A stretch of 64,000 bases of DNA. It comes from Eucommia ulmoides. Its lineage: Eukaryota > Streptophyta > Magnoliopsida > Garryales > Eucommiaceae. Shown piece after piece: positions 33,309 to 45,395 of the stretch (positions within the stretch are counted from its first letter, which is position 1; the number at the start of each line of letters is the position of its first letter). The notes beneath the pieces are model-generated. The model ran no database searches. It had not been told where the DNA came from and worked only from the letters and a program-made list of their open reading frames with translations. The stretch lies in NCBI GenBank assembly GCA_016647705.1, contig CM028329.1, positions 18,657,410 through 18,721,409 on the forward strand, written 5' to 3'. The translations under genes were made by a program, and so were the position numbers.

Positions 33309-33438
33309 CCTATCAATATGTCCAGCAGTAGAGCCAGATGACCTAATCCTAGGGTTAAACAACCAACCCTCTGGTAACCACTCAGGTCTCTCAAGCAAGG
33401 CGGCAGATAGTGATGCTTGTTTTCGCCCTCTTTTTGGC
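33309..33438 (-). CDS. MBD protein gene, exon with N-terminal half of a methyl-CpG-binding domain
   Basis: Acceptor ATCATGCAG precedes 33438 and donor GTAATATATC follows 33309. The 130-bp exon supplies one base to a split codon, then 43 codons: PKRGRKQASLSAALLERPEW, LPEGWLFNPRIRSSGSTAGH, IDR. ERPEWLPEGW and RIRSSG.TAG are MBD core motifs. KRGRK resembles a basic nuclear or AT-hook-like patch. It leaves in phase 0, matching the exon at 27679. A longer unspliced frame reaches 33547 but has an in-frame stop just upstream. Confidence 0.85.
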
Positions 33439-33554
33439 CTGCATGATGACACTGACCGTGTGGTCGCCTTATCCTCCGGATCAATAATTTTTGGTTCGTT
33501 TAGCACAAAAGAATTGTGGGGAACCATCCGCATATACAGATTAATTTCTCATAC
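33439..33554 (-). other. Predicted 116-bp intron
   Basis: It starts GTATGAG and ends CATGCAG. It has TGCTAAAC as a possible branch point and is AT-rich, and the phases of the flanking exons agree (2 bases plus 1 base form one codon). Confidence 0.65.
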
Positions 33555-33770
33555 TGAAAAGCTTTGTCTTGGATTGCCTTCAGTTTTTCTACATCATGTA
33601 TCTCAGGTTTAACATCACCCTCAAGGATTTGCTGTAGAGGGGCAACATTCAAGTCTATAAAGGGGGAAAGTTTGACGAAAGCGGTTGCCGATGAATGACC
33701 AACAGTATGGTGATCTGCTGGATTTGGACCGTGCATTCTAAGGTTTAGGTCTTTGATTGACATTGAGGGT
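33555..33770 (-). CDS. MBD protein gene, linker exon with a DLNVAP motif
   Basis: Acceptor TGTATTCTAG precedes 33770 and donor GTATGAG follows 33555. The 216-bp exon begins with the last base of a split codon and ends with two bases of the next. It encodes PSMSIKDLNLRMHGP, then FVKLSPFIDLNVAPLQQ and DVEKLKAIQDKAFQ. DLNVAP fits the DLNxxP form of the EAR repression motif. No folded domain is recognised. The upstream exon must end in phase 2; the exon at 59920 ends in phase 0, so at least one exon is missing from this model. Confidence 0.65.
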
Positions 33771-35207
33771 CTAGAATACAAAGAAGAGTTTTAGGGCGCT
33801 TTGTTAAGCAATCATTTCTTTAAGAAAAAAGCACAAATTACTCCTATCAAATACTGCCAGTTTCAAGTTGCACCACATCATGTTGAAATGCTAATTCTAG
33901 GTCTCATCTCCATTGATTACCATTGTTGGCAAATTAACTTACCATATTTTCTATCTATTATGTAATTAACTCACCATATTTTCTATTTAATTCATTATGT
34001 TCATTTATTAACTTACTATTTCCTTAGCCCCTTCATGAGTGTCTCTTAGAAAAGAAACAAAGAATCAATATAAATAAGAGGCAAATTTTAATTAATGAAA
34101 TAATATTTTTGGCTTAGTATTAAGGAAACAATTTTAACCGGAAGGGTGTGTATAGTTGCAAATACGCAATAATAAAATATATAACTCATTTGAAAGGGAC
34201 AAAAAATCTATTAAGAGTTTACTCTATGGCAGCTGTAAATAGAAAATATGTACAGCCAAGGAACAAATTGATTTGTACCATGAGTAAGATATCAATTAGT
34301 AATAAATGATTGACGAATGCATGCATTAATCAGATAATTAGTTATCCCTTCATTTAAGAAAATGTTTTCCAGTGTTCATCATCTTTTATCTATTTGATTT
34401 GAGTCTTCTGCCACATAGATAACCTCATCTTATTACTATGGTACATGTATTGAGCATATCGAAATCTAAAAGTTCAGTTACTTGAAAGAGAGAGAGGGAG
34501 AGGGAGACACAGAGAGTAGAATTGAGATTGTACATAATGCATATCTTATGACAAGCTAACCTCTTGGAATAGAAGATTGTCACTATAGCAAAAACATGGT
34601 CAGCTTATGTGGATGCAAGTAATAGAATTTATATAGCAGGAATGTGGTCAATTTTAACGACACGAGTAGAAACTGCTAATAGTACCTATATTACAAAGAT
34701 GCTCAGTTTTTTAATCCAAAGACATTTTGAGACATTTCAACGGTCTAGACTCTAGATTGGGTTTAAAAAAAAAAAAAAAAAAAAAAAAGAAAAAGAGATG
34801 ATTTTGGTCGAAGTAAATTTCCAACCCAAGAAATAGTCTGCAACACCCGTTCTGTTGCATCTAGTCTTTCTTCTACCCAGTCCCTATTTCATTGAATTTC
34901 GGGATTCACATGAACCTTGTCCACATGACCAAGACGCTCATGTTGCATATTTAAAATCTGTCAACATAATTTAATAAACAACAATATATACAGTGCGAGC
35001 AACAATGCATTATGCATATGTAATACCAACTAGTCATGTAAATGACTCCAAACCTCAAGCTTTAACTGATCTCAAGACTCAATCACAAGGCCTATGGTGG
35101 GCTAGCCACTACTGACATGACACTAATAAGTCTAACTGATCTCAGAACTCAACCACATACCCTATGGTCCACTACTGATACTAAACATTCCTCAGATTAG
35201 CCAAAAG
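33771..35207. other. Intron sequence, nothing recognised
   Basis: AT-rich, with a purine run at 34485-34515 and a poly-A tract at 34768-34788. No coding or transposon ends were identified. Confidence 0.45.
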
Positions 35208-35833
35208 TTACGAAGCACAGACACAGACACGACACGGCGACACCATGATTTCTCAAAAATCCCGACACGGACACAGCGGGACACCTTAATAAATAAATAT
35301 ATATTAGCAATACTTAATGTCTACATGTGCCATTAAGCATATTCATTCAAAAAAGAACCATTAAACCAATAATCATAAATTTCAAAGTTCAAACCAACAT
35401 TCACATTTACAAAATTCCCATAAACAAAAGCAAGAAAGACAAAAAAATTCACTCGAGATCAATTGGTTGATTATCATCTTCACACCCTTCATCGATGAAA
35501 AATACGGTTAGCTTTCTGCCTTTCTTATTTCTCCAATTGTTAAAGACATATTTAATAGGGTTATTCAATATCAAATTACAAGATATGCCCCTTAAATAAT
35601 AATATAATTATAGTAAGTTAATTAAAAAATTACAAAACAAACCCCCCCAAAAAAAAATTCACGACACGGGCTTCTGAAGTGTCCGACACATTCATTTCAC
35701 GTGTCAGTGTAGTGTCGAAATCTAAATAAAAAAAAAATAAATAAATTGGGCAGCCTCGACACGTGTCGGAGGCGCATCGTCCTCGTGTCGGACATCAACA
35801 CTCAGCCTCCGACAAAGTGTCGGTGCTTCCTAG
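35208..35833. mobile_element. Short non-autonomous hAT element (626 bp)
   Basis: An exact 8-bp duplication GCCAAAAG lies at 35200-35207 and 35834-35841. The inverted termini GAAGCACAGACAC (35212) and GTGTCGGTGCTTC (35817) pair with one mismatch, and sub-terminal (GACAC)n repeats occur on both sides. The AT-rich middle has no transposase. This fits hAT; the outermost 4 bp of the TIRs have diverged. Confidence 0.85.
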
Positions 35834-35841
35834 GCCAAAAG

Positions 35842-36783
35842 ACTTGAACCAACGAGAACAAACAAGAGTTGGGGTACAAGGTATCTGAATATATAGGAAT
35901 GTTTTTCATATATCATTCATGTAACGTCCCCTGGAAAATTACTACAAGCAAAAGAAGAAAGCACCCTAATCAGAATAATAGATTGGTCAACATGCCCCAA
36001 CTCTCTATGGAAAGAAATAATGAAGTAAAAAATTCTTAATTCCAAAACTCACCCTCAAGGTGGGGCGAAGATGTTAACGAGCCGTAACTTAACAAGAGAG
36101 GGTTGCATTAATGATTGACCAACAAATTTAGTGAACATATCAGTAGCCAACTCAAATGATGAGACTATTGTTTTGATGCTAAGAAAGTATATATCAACCA
36201 GTTCACATGTGTTGACTTCTCAACGGATTGAATGAAATAAGATTTGTTTTACGTTGACTGTTGAGGAACAGACAGTTTTAGATCATAAAGAGCAAAAACA
36301 ATTCCATTGGTTAAAATGTTATTGCGCAGTTATTTAGTAAAAGAGAAAACATGGTAAAGAGATATGGATATCATAATTAAATATCCTTACTTATTCATAT
36401 AAGGTACGTAAATTTAAGGATGAAATTTCTTTTAGAGGGAAGGATCTGTAAGGTCCGATTTGCATTCGTGGCATATTAAATTACTTAAATTGCATTTAAT
36501 TCGATTTGCATTTTCATTTCATTGCATTCTGACAGTTTTGGGGTTAATATGTTATTTTAAAATCTATTTAAAAGTTTTGGGGTAAATATACGAATGTATT
36601 TCAAGAGTTGCGGACTTAGTTGATATTTTGTACATTCTTATCGGGGTGGTTACTGTAATTAAATCAAGAGATCATATGGAACTTATCAAATTGGGGTAGT
36701 GGACTTAAAACCTTTCTCCATATATGTATAAAGGATTATTCATTCATTCCTCTAACCCGAACGCCCCCTCGATTTCGCTCATC
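35842..36783. other. Intron sequence, nothing recognised
   Basis: No frame or repeat border seen. TTGGGGTAAATAT-like text recurs near 36540-36590. Confidence 0.4.
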
Positions 36784-36796
36784 TTTCTCTCTTTTG

Positions 36797-39336
36797 GGTG
36801 GACATTATGGTAGATAGAGATTTAAAGGATAGCGTGGTCGACATTAAGAGAATTAGGGATAAGATGATGATTATGAAGGTGGTGGTTAGAGGGGAGATCA
36901 TTAACGTTATTAGTGTGTACGCTTCCCAAGTGGAATTACAAGAGGATGTTAGACAAGAATTCTAAAAGAATATGGACGAAATTCTTCAAAGTATACCTAA
37001 CCAAGGAAAATATTTATTAGGGGAGGTTTGAATGGACATGTAGGGGAGGAAAGGGGAATTTTCTAGAAAGTACAAGGTGGTTATGGATTTGGAGAGAAGA
37101 ATGCAACGGGTGAGATGATTTTAGATTTTGCTATTTCTTCTGAATACATGTTTTAAGAAGAGAGATGAGCACCTTATCATATTTAAGAGTGGACAGAGGC
37201 ATAGCTAAATAGACTTTGTCCTTACAAGAACGAGGGATCACTTAGTATGTAAGGATTGTACGATTATACCCGGAGAGAGTATTGCTAACCAACATAAACT
37301 CATGGTAACCGATTTGAAGTTTCACAGGTGGAAGCGGGATTTAAGATAAGTAAGCATGCAAAAATACGTTTGAGAAAGAGAGATAGAAAGAAAAAAATTT
37401 AGGAGTTTTCAGAGGAGGGGGACCACAATATAAAGAAAATTGTTGATGGAATGAGGAGGTCCAAAAAGTCGTTTGTGACAAGAAAATAACTTATAAATAA
37501 TGGTAAAAATGTCGAAATAGAGAGAGTTGGGAGAAGTATAAACATGCAAAAACAAAGGTAAGAAAAGTAATTAAAGAATCAAAGTTTCAGGCGTATGATA
37601 ATTTGTATCAAAAGTTAGATACAAAAGCTGGAGAAAGGGACATATTTAAACTCACTAAGCAACGTGAACGAAAGACTAGAGATATAGGAAGTGTCAGGTG
37701 CATTAAAGACGATGATGAGAAGGTCCTAGTAAAGGATGAAAAGATTATGGAACGATAGAGAAATTATTTTTATAGTTTATTTAATGAGAACAACGCTGGG
37801 GAATCTAATTTAGAGTTGCCTAATTTACCTTTCGATAAGATTTATAGGTTTCATAGAAGAATCAAAGTTGCGGAAGTTAGAATAGCACTAAGAAAAATGA
37901 AAATTGGAAAAGTAGTAGGGCCAAATGAGATCTCAATAGAGGTGCGGAAAGGTCTGGGAGATCTTGGGATAGAGTAGTTGACTAGACTTTTTGAATGACA
38001 TTTTAAGAACTAAAAGAATGTTTGATGACTGGAGAAGGAATATCTTAAAACCCATCTATAAAAACAAAGGAGATGTTCAAAATTGCACGAACTACCAGTG
38101 CATAAAACTTATGAGCCATACAATGAAACTTTGGGAGAGTGATTGAATATAGAATAAGACATAAAATGAGCATAGAAGATAACCAATTTGGATTTATGCC
38201 CAGCCGATCAACCACTGAAACTATCTATATACTCAAAAGATTAATGAAAAAATATAGAGAGAAGAAGAAGAAAAATTTACAAATGGTATTTGTGGACCTA
38301 GAGAAGGCTTATAATCGGGTACCCAGAGAAGTTTTGTGGTGGGTGTTAGAAAAGAAACATGTATCCAACGTATATATTCAGGTAATTAAGAATATGTATA
38401 AAGGTATAGTCACTAGTGTTCGAATAGGAGGAGACGATACTTGTGCATTTCCTATTAATATAGGTTTACATCAAGGATCATCTTTAAGTCCTTACCTCTT
38501 CGTTCTAGTGATGGATGAGCTAACAAAACATATCCAAGATGAAGTACTTTGGAGTATGTTATTTGCGGATGACATAGTACTAATTGATAAAAATAGAACA
38601 GATCTTAATACTAAGTTAGAAAGATGAAAAGAAGCCTTAGAGTCTAAAGGCTTGAAGGTTAGCAGATTTAAGACGGAATACATGCATTTCAATTTTAATA
38701 ATACCCGAAGAGATGATGGTGTAGTCAAAATTGGATATGCGAAGGTTCCAAAAGTAGATCATTTTAGATATTTAGGTTCAATAATTCAGAGTAATGGTGA
38801 AATCAATGAGGATATTACTTATAGAGTCAAGGCAGAATGGTTGAAGTGGAGAAGTGCAACTAGGGTGATATGCGATCGTAGGATACCATTAAAACTCAAA
38901 GGAAAATTCTAAAAAACTGCTATAAGACCGGCGCTTCTGTATGGTTTAGAAGCATGTCTAGAAAATTAGTGTAACAAAAATGAGGATGTTACGGTAGATG
39001 AGTGAAAAGACGAGAATGGATAAAATTAAGAATGAAACTATTAGAGAGAATTTAGGAATAACACCCACCGAAGAGAACATGAGAAAATCGTTTACGGTGG
39101 TTTGAACATGTGCATAGAAGACCCATAGAAGCGCCAATGAGAAAATGTGAATTAGTTTAAGTGCGGGGGGCTACTAGAGGGAAATGTAGGCCTAAGAAGC
39201 CTTGGGATGAGACTATTAGAACTGATTTGATGACATTGAACCTAATTGAGGGAATGGCCATTGATCGTTCATTATGGCATAAACGGATTCATGTAGCCGA
39301 CCTTACTTAAGTGAGACAAAGGCTTAGTTGTTGTTG
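36797..39336 (+). mobile_element. RTE-type LINE copy 1, 5' truncated
   Basis: It parallels the LINE at 44020-47218 from the endonuclease region onward and ends in the same AGGCTTAGTTGTTGTTGTT tail near 39336. A pyrimidine stretch TTTCTCTCTTTT at 36784 and TTTCTCTTTTTT at 39337 may be the target duplication. 5' truncation is usual for LINEs. Many stops and shifts make it inactive. Confidence 0.88.
38106..38912 (+). pseudogene. RTE LINE reverse transcriptase fragment (copy 1)
   Basis: The longest open piece has 162 codons. Motifs in order: GFMPSRSTTETIY, VFVDLEKAYNRVP, GLHQGSSLSPYLF and the catalytic FADD in MLFADDIVLID. A second piece (38652-38912) carries FRYLGSIIQSNG. This is the RTE clade order of RT motifs. 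The enzyme would prime on nicked target DNA and copy the LINE RNA. The frame is broken at about 38625 and 38910 and upstream. Confidence 0.9.
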
Positions 39337-40389
39337 TTTCTCTTTTTTAGGTATAGACTATTGTTATTTCTCTCTATATGTATAAAAAAGGTAACCCAGT
39401 GCAACAAAACTCCCGCACAGGGAAGGGTTAGACCACTTAAGTCTATTGTACATAGGACTGTAAACGAACCGAGTTGTTCATGAACAGCTCGGGCTCGGCT
39501 CGAAAAAAACTCGTTCGAACTTGTTTATTAAAATAAACGAGCCGAACTCGAGCTCCTAAAAAAATTCGTTTAATAATCGAGCCAAGCCGAACTTGTTCGC
39601 AAGCTCATTTTTATGTTTGCGAACATTAAAATATTTTATATATATATATATGAGACATTTGGGGGCATTTTGGGCGGGAGACTTTTAGAGCCCTTGGATC
39701 TACATCTAAGGGTTGAGATTACACCATAGGAGATAAGACATATTTTTACCATAGGTCACTTTTGATCCAATGGCATAGATCAAACTACATTTTTAAACCT
39801 AAAGGGTCTCTACATATCTCTCTCTCCCAAGTCCAAATCTGACTCTATCTCTCTCCCCTACCTCCCAATCGACTCACAGATTTGGGCCTCCTCTTCAAAG
39901 GCCACCGCCGCCGCAAGCAGCACCACCTCACACTCTCTTTCTCATCCCATGCCGCCGTCGCCATGGCCATCGCAATCGCCATCTCAGCTTCGGCCGAAGC
40001 ACCACCGCACCGTCTCTTTCACCCTCGCCGCTGATTCAGATCTTGAAGGTCTTGAAGGCGGTGTTCGGTGACGGTCTTGAAGGCGATGGTCGGTGGTCGG
40101 TGTTCGTTGAGGGTCTTGAAGGCGATGGTCGCCGGCGAGCGTGGATGACGTGGGAGACAACGGAGAGCGTAGACGACGGCGGCGACGTCCTTTCCCCACC
40201 ACAGGTCTCTCTATCTCTTTCTTCCACGCCTCTCTCTCTATATCTGCCATCGCCGACAACAGAAGACTTCGCTGCCGACCGATCTAAAACCCACTGTCGA
40301 GACTCGCGCCAACCTCAAAAACTTCAGATATGCTCTCTGCTCTGCCATTTTTTTTATTTTTAGAATTCAGGTTTTAAATCTGAACATTT

Positions 40390-40899
40390 GGGCTCCGTTT
40401 GGTAACCACTCCTATCCCAAAAATTCTCATCCCATTCCCAAATTTTTATTGGGCATAGCATTTGGTAACCACACCCATTTTTTTGTTTCCATTCCCATCC
40501 TATTCCAAAATGGGAATTGTGCCCATTTTTTCTTAAGGTTTGAGTAACAAAAAAAAATTGTTTCTAACAATTCTCATCCCATTTCCAAAAATTAAAGAGG
40601 GCCATCGCCGCCGTTCATCCGCTTACCGGCCACCGTCAGCTGCCATCTCCGGCAGCCGCCGCCGCCGACCACCGTCCGGGCGCCGCCGACCAAAACAAAA
40701 AAAAAATATGTTCTCAAAACAAAAAAAAAAAATCTTAATTTTAGGATAAAATCGTTACCAAACGCAATTCTGTTCCCAAAACAAAAAAAAAATATTATCG
40801 TTACCAAACGCAATTCTACTCCCAATAAGGAAACAGAATTCTCATCCCATTCACATCCCACTGCATGAGATGGGAACAGAAATGGTTACCAAACGGGCC
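40390..40899. mobile_element. MITE-like element copy 3, GC-rich core
   Basis: Ends GGGCTCCGTTTGGTAACC and GGTTACCAAACGGGCC match copies at 24651 and 25855. The core at 40600-40690 (GCCGCCG runs) resembles the reverse complement of the core of copy 2. It is the shortest copy at 510 bp. Target duplication is unclear (TT or TTW). Confidence 0.75.
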
Positions 40900-41814
40900 T
40901 TAGTGTTTGATTTGGCCAGATCTGAGTTCAACTTGGATGGATGGCGATGGCGGTTGCCAGCGGTGAGCTTGTATGGAGGACAAGTTACTTCTTGGCATAG
41001 TGATAAGGATGAAGAGCTCTTGTTCACCAACAGTAAGGTTTGGTTTTCCTTTGTTTTTTGTTAATTTTCAATCATTTTTTGTCTGAATTAGTATGAGAAA
41101 TAGTGACCCGACGTTGTTATAAATTTTGATGTGTAGTTTTATATATATATATATATATTGCATGAATAATTTGCAAGAGGTGGGGATAGAGTCAAACAAG
41201 TCTATCTAATGAATAAATTAGGGCAGAAAAGATGGATTATGATTGATGATGATCTGATATGAATATTCTCTCATCTTTTATTGGGACAAGTATGGTATGG
41301 TTGACTGATTAGGTCATGTTTGGAGAAAACTTGGAACTGAAACGGAAAACGTAAATAAACCGGAACAAAAAATATGAGGTAGCATGTTTTTTAGCTGAAG
41401 TTGAGTTTATGGAGTTTACTAATGTTTTTTATTTTTATTTTTTTAGTATCACTGTTGATTATGATTCATACCTTTTTTTTGTTTGAAGATGATGTCATTT
41501 GAAGATTCAACACCATTTCTAGATGTTCTTCATTATGATGAAGAAGAAGATGTCCAAAGCCATGAGGGTGACGATTTGGACTAGTTTGTTTGATGTATTT
41601 TTAGGTTTTATAATTTGGGTTTTGTAATTTATATATTGCAATGGTTTGGATATATTTGGACTCGTATTTTATGTGGTCATTAATTAGATTGATGATTTGA
41701 TGTATTTTTGGGTTTTGTAATTTGTATTGATTTGTTTGTATTTATTGTGTCATTTGTAAATTGTAATGTATTTGGATTTATTTAACAAACAAAATGAGTT
41801 TTAATTGATTTTCG

Positions 41815-41945
41815 AGCTCATATCGAGCAATTCGAGCTCGAGCTCGAGCTCGAGCTTCTTAAACGAGCTATTCGAGCTCGAGCTAGAATAGCTCGTTATA
41901 TTTAATGAGCTCGAGCTCGAGCTCAAGCTCAAGCTCAAGCTCAGT
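41815..41945. repeat. (GAGCTC)-type palindromic repeats
   Basis: Overlapping GAGCTC and CAAGCT hexamers at the right sub-terminal region of the hAT element. They can fold or bind transposase, as sub-terminal repeats of hATs do. The Ser-rich plus-strand frame here is a by-product. Confidence 0.85.
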
Positions 41946-42140
41946 GTTTTTTTGCCAAGCCAAGCGCGAACATTCACTTCAAAGCTCGGCTCGACTCGTT
42001 CACAGCCCTGATTGTACGCAGTCTTACCTTACTCTTTTTCGCAAGAGACTATTTCCACAACTCGAACCCGTAACCTCCAGGTCACATAGCGATAACTCTT
42101 ACCGTTGCGCCAAGGCTCCCCTTCTATTTCTCTCTATATG

Positions 42141-42311
42141 CATACACACACAAAATTAAGTATATAAATTATTGTTGTTTATGTATATGGTATTTACTTA
42201 TAACTTCCATAATTATGGCATGTTATTTTTGAGTTCTTCATGTTTTATGTGGGTATATACATCAAATAACATATAGCAAATTAATTATATCAATGAAGTT
42301 CTATACTGTTT

Positions 42312-42363
<52 letters not shown>

Positions 42364-42587
42364 AATTGGGTGAATTTTTGTTAAAATAAACTTATTCTAG
42401 GGTGAATTTTTGTTAAAATAAACTTAGTAGACTTAATAATTGGGTCAATTTTTGTTAATTAGTAGACTTAAATTAGACTAATTTTAATTATCAAATTATT
42501 AATATTTTCTATTTGTAGTTAGTTAACTTTTGCTTATGACATGAATTTGATTGTATTCGAATGATTTCAATTAGGCATTTTTATTTA
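42141..42587. other. AT-rich spacer with (AT)n run
   Basis: A TA microsatellite occupies about 42317-42360. After it GGGTGAATTTTTGTTAAAATAAACTTA is nearly repeated twice (42368 and 42400). No gene. Confidence 0.6.
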
Positions 42588-44344
42588 TACTAGGTAAAGT
42601 AATGTGTTACGCATGTACCCATCATAAAAAATATAAAACAAAATATAATATAATTATAATTTATAATACAACATATTTATATGCATATAGTTTTATGTTA
42701 ATATTAATTATGCTAAAAGAGATAATATATATTGATACCCAACAAAAGTAAGAAATAAACTATTAGGTAAAAGTAAGAATTTATGTAATTTAAAATTGAC
42801 TTGCTCAATTGAACCATATTCCATTTATCTACTCTTATTATTGCACTGACATATTAGCCAATAAAATAAAATATTAGTACGTAAAGAATATAAAAATTAA
42901 GAATTGAATAGAACTAACTTACTATAAACTACAAGGGTAAACAAAAGTGTAATTAAACAATCACAGTAATAACCATTGTTAGAGGCCGGCCAATTAATAT
43001 CCTTGTGTATGAAGATACTCAATTCAGTCGCCGTGAAAATTAATATATTTTGGACTAGTATGCATATTTCAAAGATGGAAGAGGAAAATGCAACTGCGAT
43101 CAAACTTTAAAAACTAAAATGTATGATTTATTCAACTGAAGATTGAGAGGAGTAATTAGATTCAATTGACTTCAGCTAATTAGTATTTTGGAGCAGTACA
43201 TGAATATTAAAATACTAGGTAGAAAAATGCAACTTCACTCAAGTTTTAAGAGTGGATATGTAATTTATGCTTTTGGAAATTGAGGTGCTGAATTGGAATG
43301 CCAATTGGAGTCTCTCTATTTAAATCTGAAAATTAATGAATAAAATAAAAATGTAATATAAAATTAATGAATAAAATACAAATGTAATATAAAATATAAG
43401 TATAAAAATTGTAGTTATACAGTTAAAATAATGACCATTACCAAATAAGACAAAAAAGTAATATATTTTAGAATAATATTAAAATAGTAAGAAATTTAAA
43501 AAATGTGACTACAATCAAACTTTAAGGATAAATCTATAATACCCAATTTGAATATTTAGCACCCTAATTGAGCACAAATTGCTCATTTCCGAATATACAA
43601 GTATTGAAATGTTGGGAGGTAAAATTCAACTATGCTCAAATTTGAAGAGTAAAATTTGGAATTTATTCAATTTGAAAATTGTGGTGGTGCTTAATTTGAA
43701 TGTCAATTGGCGTTTATTTCTTAAATTATAAACATTAATGAAAAATAAAATCCATAAACTATAAGGATAGGAATTGTATATACGAAAATGATGACCGTTA
43801 CCAGATAAGATCATCAATAAGGCAAAAAAAATAATATATTTTGCAGTAAATGAAAATATTAAAAATATTAAGTAGTACAATGTAATTGTGTTCAAACTTT
43901 AAAGGTAAAATCTATAACATACTCATTTGGAAATTGATATTCTCGCTTCAATATATCGTATAGACTTTAATTACGTTCAAACTTTAAGAGAAAAAATTGT
44001 CATATGCAATTTGGAAATTAACTCCGTCTGTGGGTGTTCTATGTTTTATTCTTTACACAGTCGGTCTCAAACCCGGGTAAAGATTGAGGGTTGCATTAAG
44101 TAGCTAATAGCCAGCGTAAAATTTTGTCAGAACTTTTATGACATGAATCCGAATACATTAAATGTTAGAGTGTCCCCTACAAGCGACACGTTACATTACC
44201 ACCGCTCAAATGTACTGAGAAATGAGCGAGGGTGGGCTAGGGCGTCGCCCAGAAGCAACGCGCTGTGTTTTTGCCCGGATACAGTATCAAATGAGTAAGG
44301 GTTGTCGCATTATGGTGAACGGGTGCAGATAAAAAAGTTAGTCC

Positions 44345-44985
44345 ATGAGAATAGACTTAACAACTTGGAACATAGGAACGCTGACGGGTAAGACTAGAGA
44401 ATTGGTGGACGTGATGAGTAGAAGGAGGATTAATATTCTATACTTACAGGAAACTAAGTGGGTTGGAAAGAGATCTAGAGGAATTGAGAGTACGGGGTAT
44501 AAGTTATGGTAAATGAGGAAGGACAACTAAAGGAATGGGGTGGGTATTATGGTATATAAGGATTTAAAGGATAGCGTTGTCGATATTAGAAGAATTAGAG
44601 ATAGGATGATGGTTATGAAGGTGGTGATTGGAGGGGAGGTGATTAACATTATTAGTGTGTACGCTCCCCAAGATGGACTACAAGAAGATGTTAGACGAGA
44701 ATTTTGGGAGAAAATGGACAAAGTCGTTCAAAGTATACCTAACCAAGAAAAAATATTTATTGAGAGAGATTTGAATGAACATGTAGGAAAGGAAATAAGG
44801 ACTTTCGAGAAAGTACATGGTGATTATAGCTTTGGGGAGAAGAATGCAATAGGTGAGATAATTTTATATTTTGCTTTATGGCGTATGATTTAGTTCTTCT
44901 AAATACATGTTTAAGGAATAGGGATGAGTATCTTATCACATTTAGGAGTGGACAAAGTAATAGCCATTAGACTTTGTCCTTACTA
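44345..44985 (+). pseudogene. RTE LINE apurinic-type endonuclease domain (copy 2)
   Basis: From the ATG at 44345 it reads TTWNIGTLTGKTRELVDVM, then ILYLQETKWVGK, ISVYAPQDG and ERDLNEHVG. These are AP-endonuclease motifs I-IV; the QE.KW glutamate is kept. A TAA after YKLW (44511-44513) and further stops break it. This domain nicks the target for reverse transcription. Confidence 0.85.
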
Positions 44986-45395
44986 GAACGTGCTATCGTT
45001 TAATATGCAAAGACTGTAAAATCATACCCGGAGAGAGTATTGCTGCCCAACATAGATTGATAGTAACCAATTTGAAGTTTCAAGGGTGGAAGATGGAGTT
45101 CAAGACAAGTAGACATGCAAGAATACATTGGAGAGATCTAAGGGGTGAAAAGATGGAGTTATTTAAGGATAAAATTAGCAATGATGAGTTATAGAAGAAA
45201 CATGAAGAAGTGAACAAAATATGGAATGACATGGCAAGTCGTATTAGAGAGATAGGAAAAAAAGTTTTAGGAGTTTGTAGAGCAGTGGGACCACGATATA
45301 AAGAAAGTTAGTGGTGGAATAAGGAGGTCCAAAAAGGCGTTCAGGACAAGAAAAATAGCTTACAAAGAATAGCAAAATGTCAAAAAAGGGAGAGT

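Larger units (their letters stand above)
39453..42010. mobile_element. Non-autonomous hAT element inside the SINE (2.56 kb)
   Basis: Ends TAGGACTGTAAACGA (39453) and CGTTCACAGCCCTG (to 42010) form imperfect TIRs. An 8-bp duplication with one change, ATTGTACA at 39445-39452 and ATTGTACG at 42011-42018, is SINE sequence. Sub-terminal CGAGCTCGAGCTC repeats are dense at 41815-41945 and near 39500-39600. No transposase is seen. A MITE-like copy lies at 40390-40899. Confidence 0.85.
39381..42124 (-). mobile_element. Au-type tRNA-derived SINE, split by a hAT element
   Basis: The SINE parts are 39381-39452 and 42019-42124, together about 178 bp, the usual Au SINE size. On the minus strand it begins GGGGAGCCTTGGCGCAACGG (A box), then CACGG-like GGTTACGGGTTCGAGT (B box), and ends in a T run, as Au SINEs do. 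A 16-bp duplication TATTTCTCTCTATATG flanks it at 39365-39380 and 42125-42140. Pol III transcription from the A and B boxes is the known mode. The hAT splits it between the GTACAAT region and the 3' half. Confidence 0.9.

Noticed and set aside
33500..33781. Single 93-codon frame as one unspliced exon
   Set aside because: The frame runs past the donor at 33554 into the predicted intron and conflicts with the MBD frame; the spliced model keeps both.
39984..40259. Ser/Arg/Pro-rich frames between hAT end and MITE copy 3
   Set aside because: Composition of GC-rich repeats; frames open on both strands at once.
42019..42124. tRNA gene signal (A and B boxes) on the minus strand
   Set aside because: It is the head of the Au SINE with a 16-bp target duplication; there is no proper tRNA acceptor stem.
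41905..42159. 84-codon frame starting with a Ser run
   Set aside because: The Ser run is the (GAGCTC)n tract and the frame crosses the hAT/SINE border.
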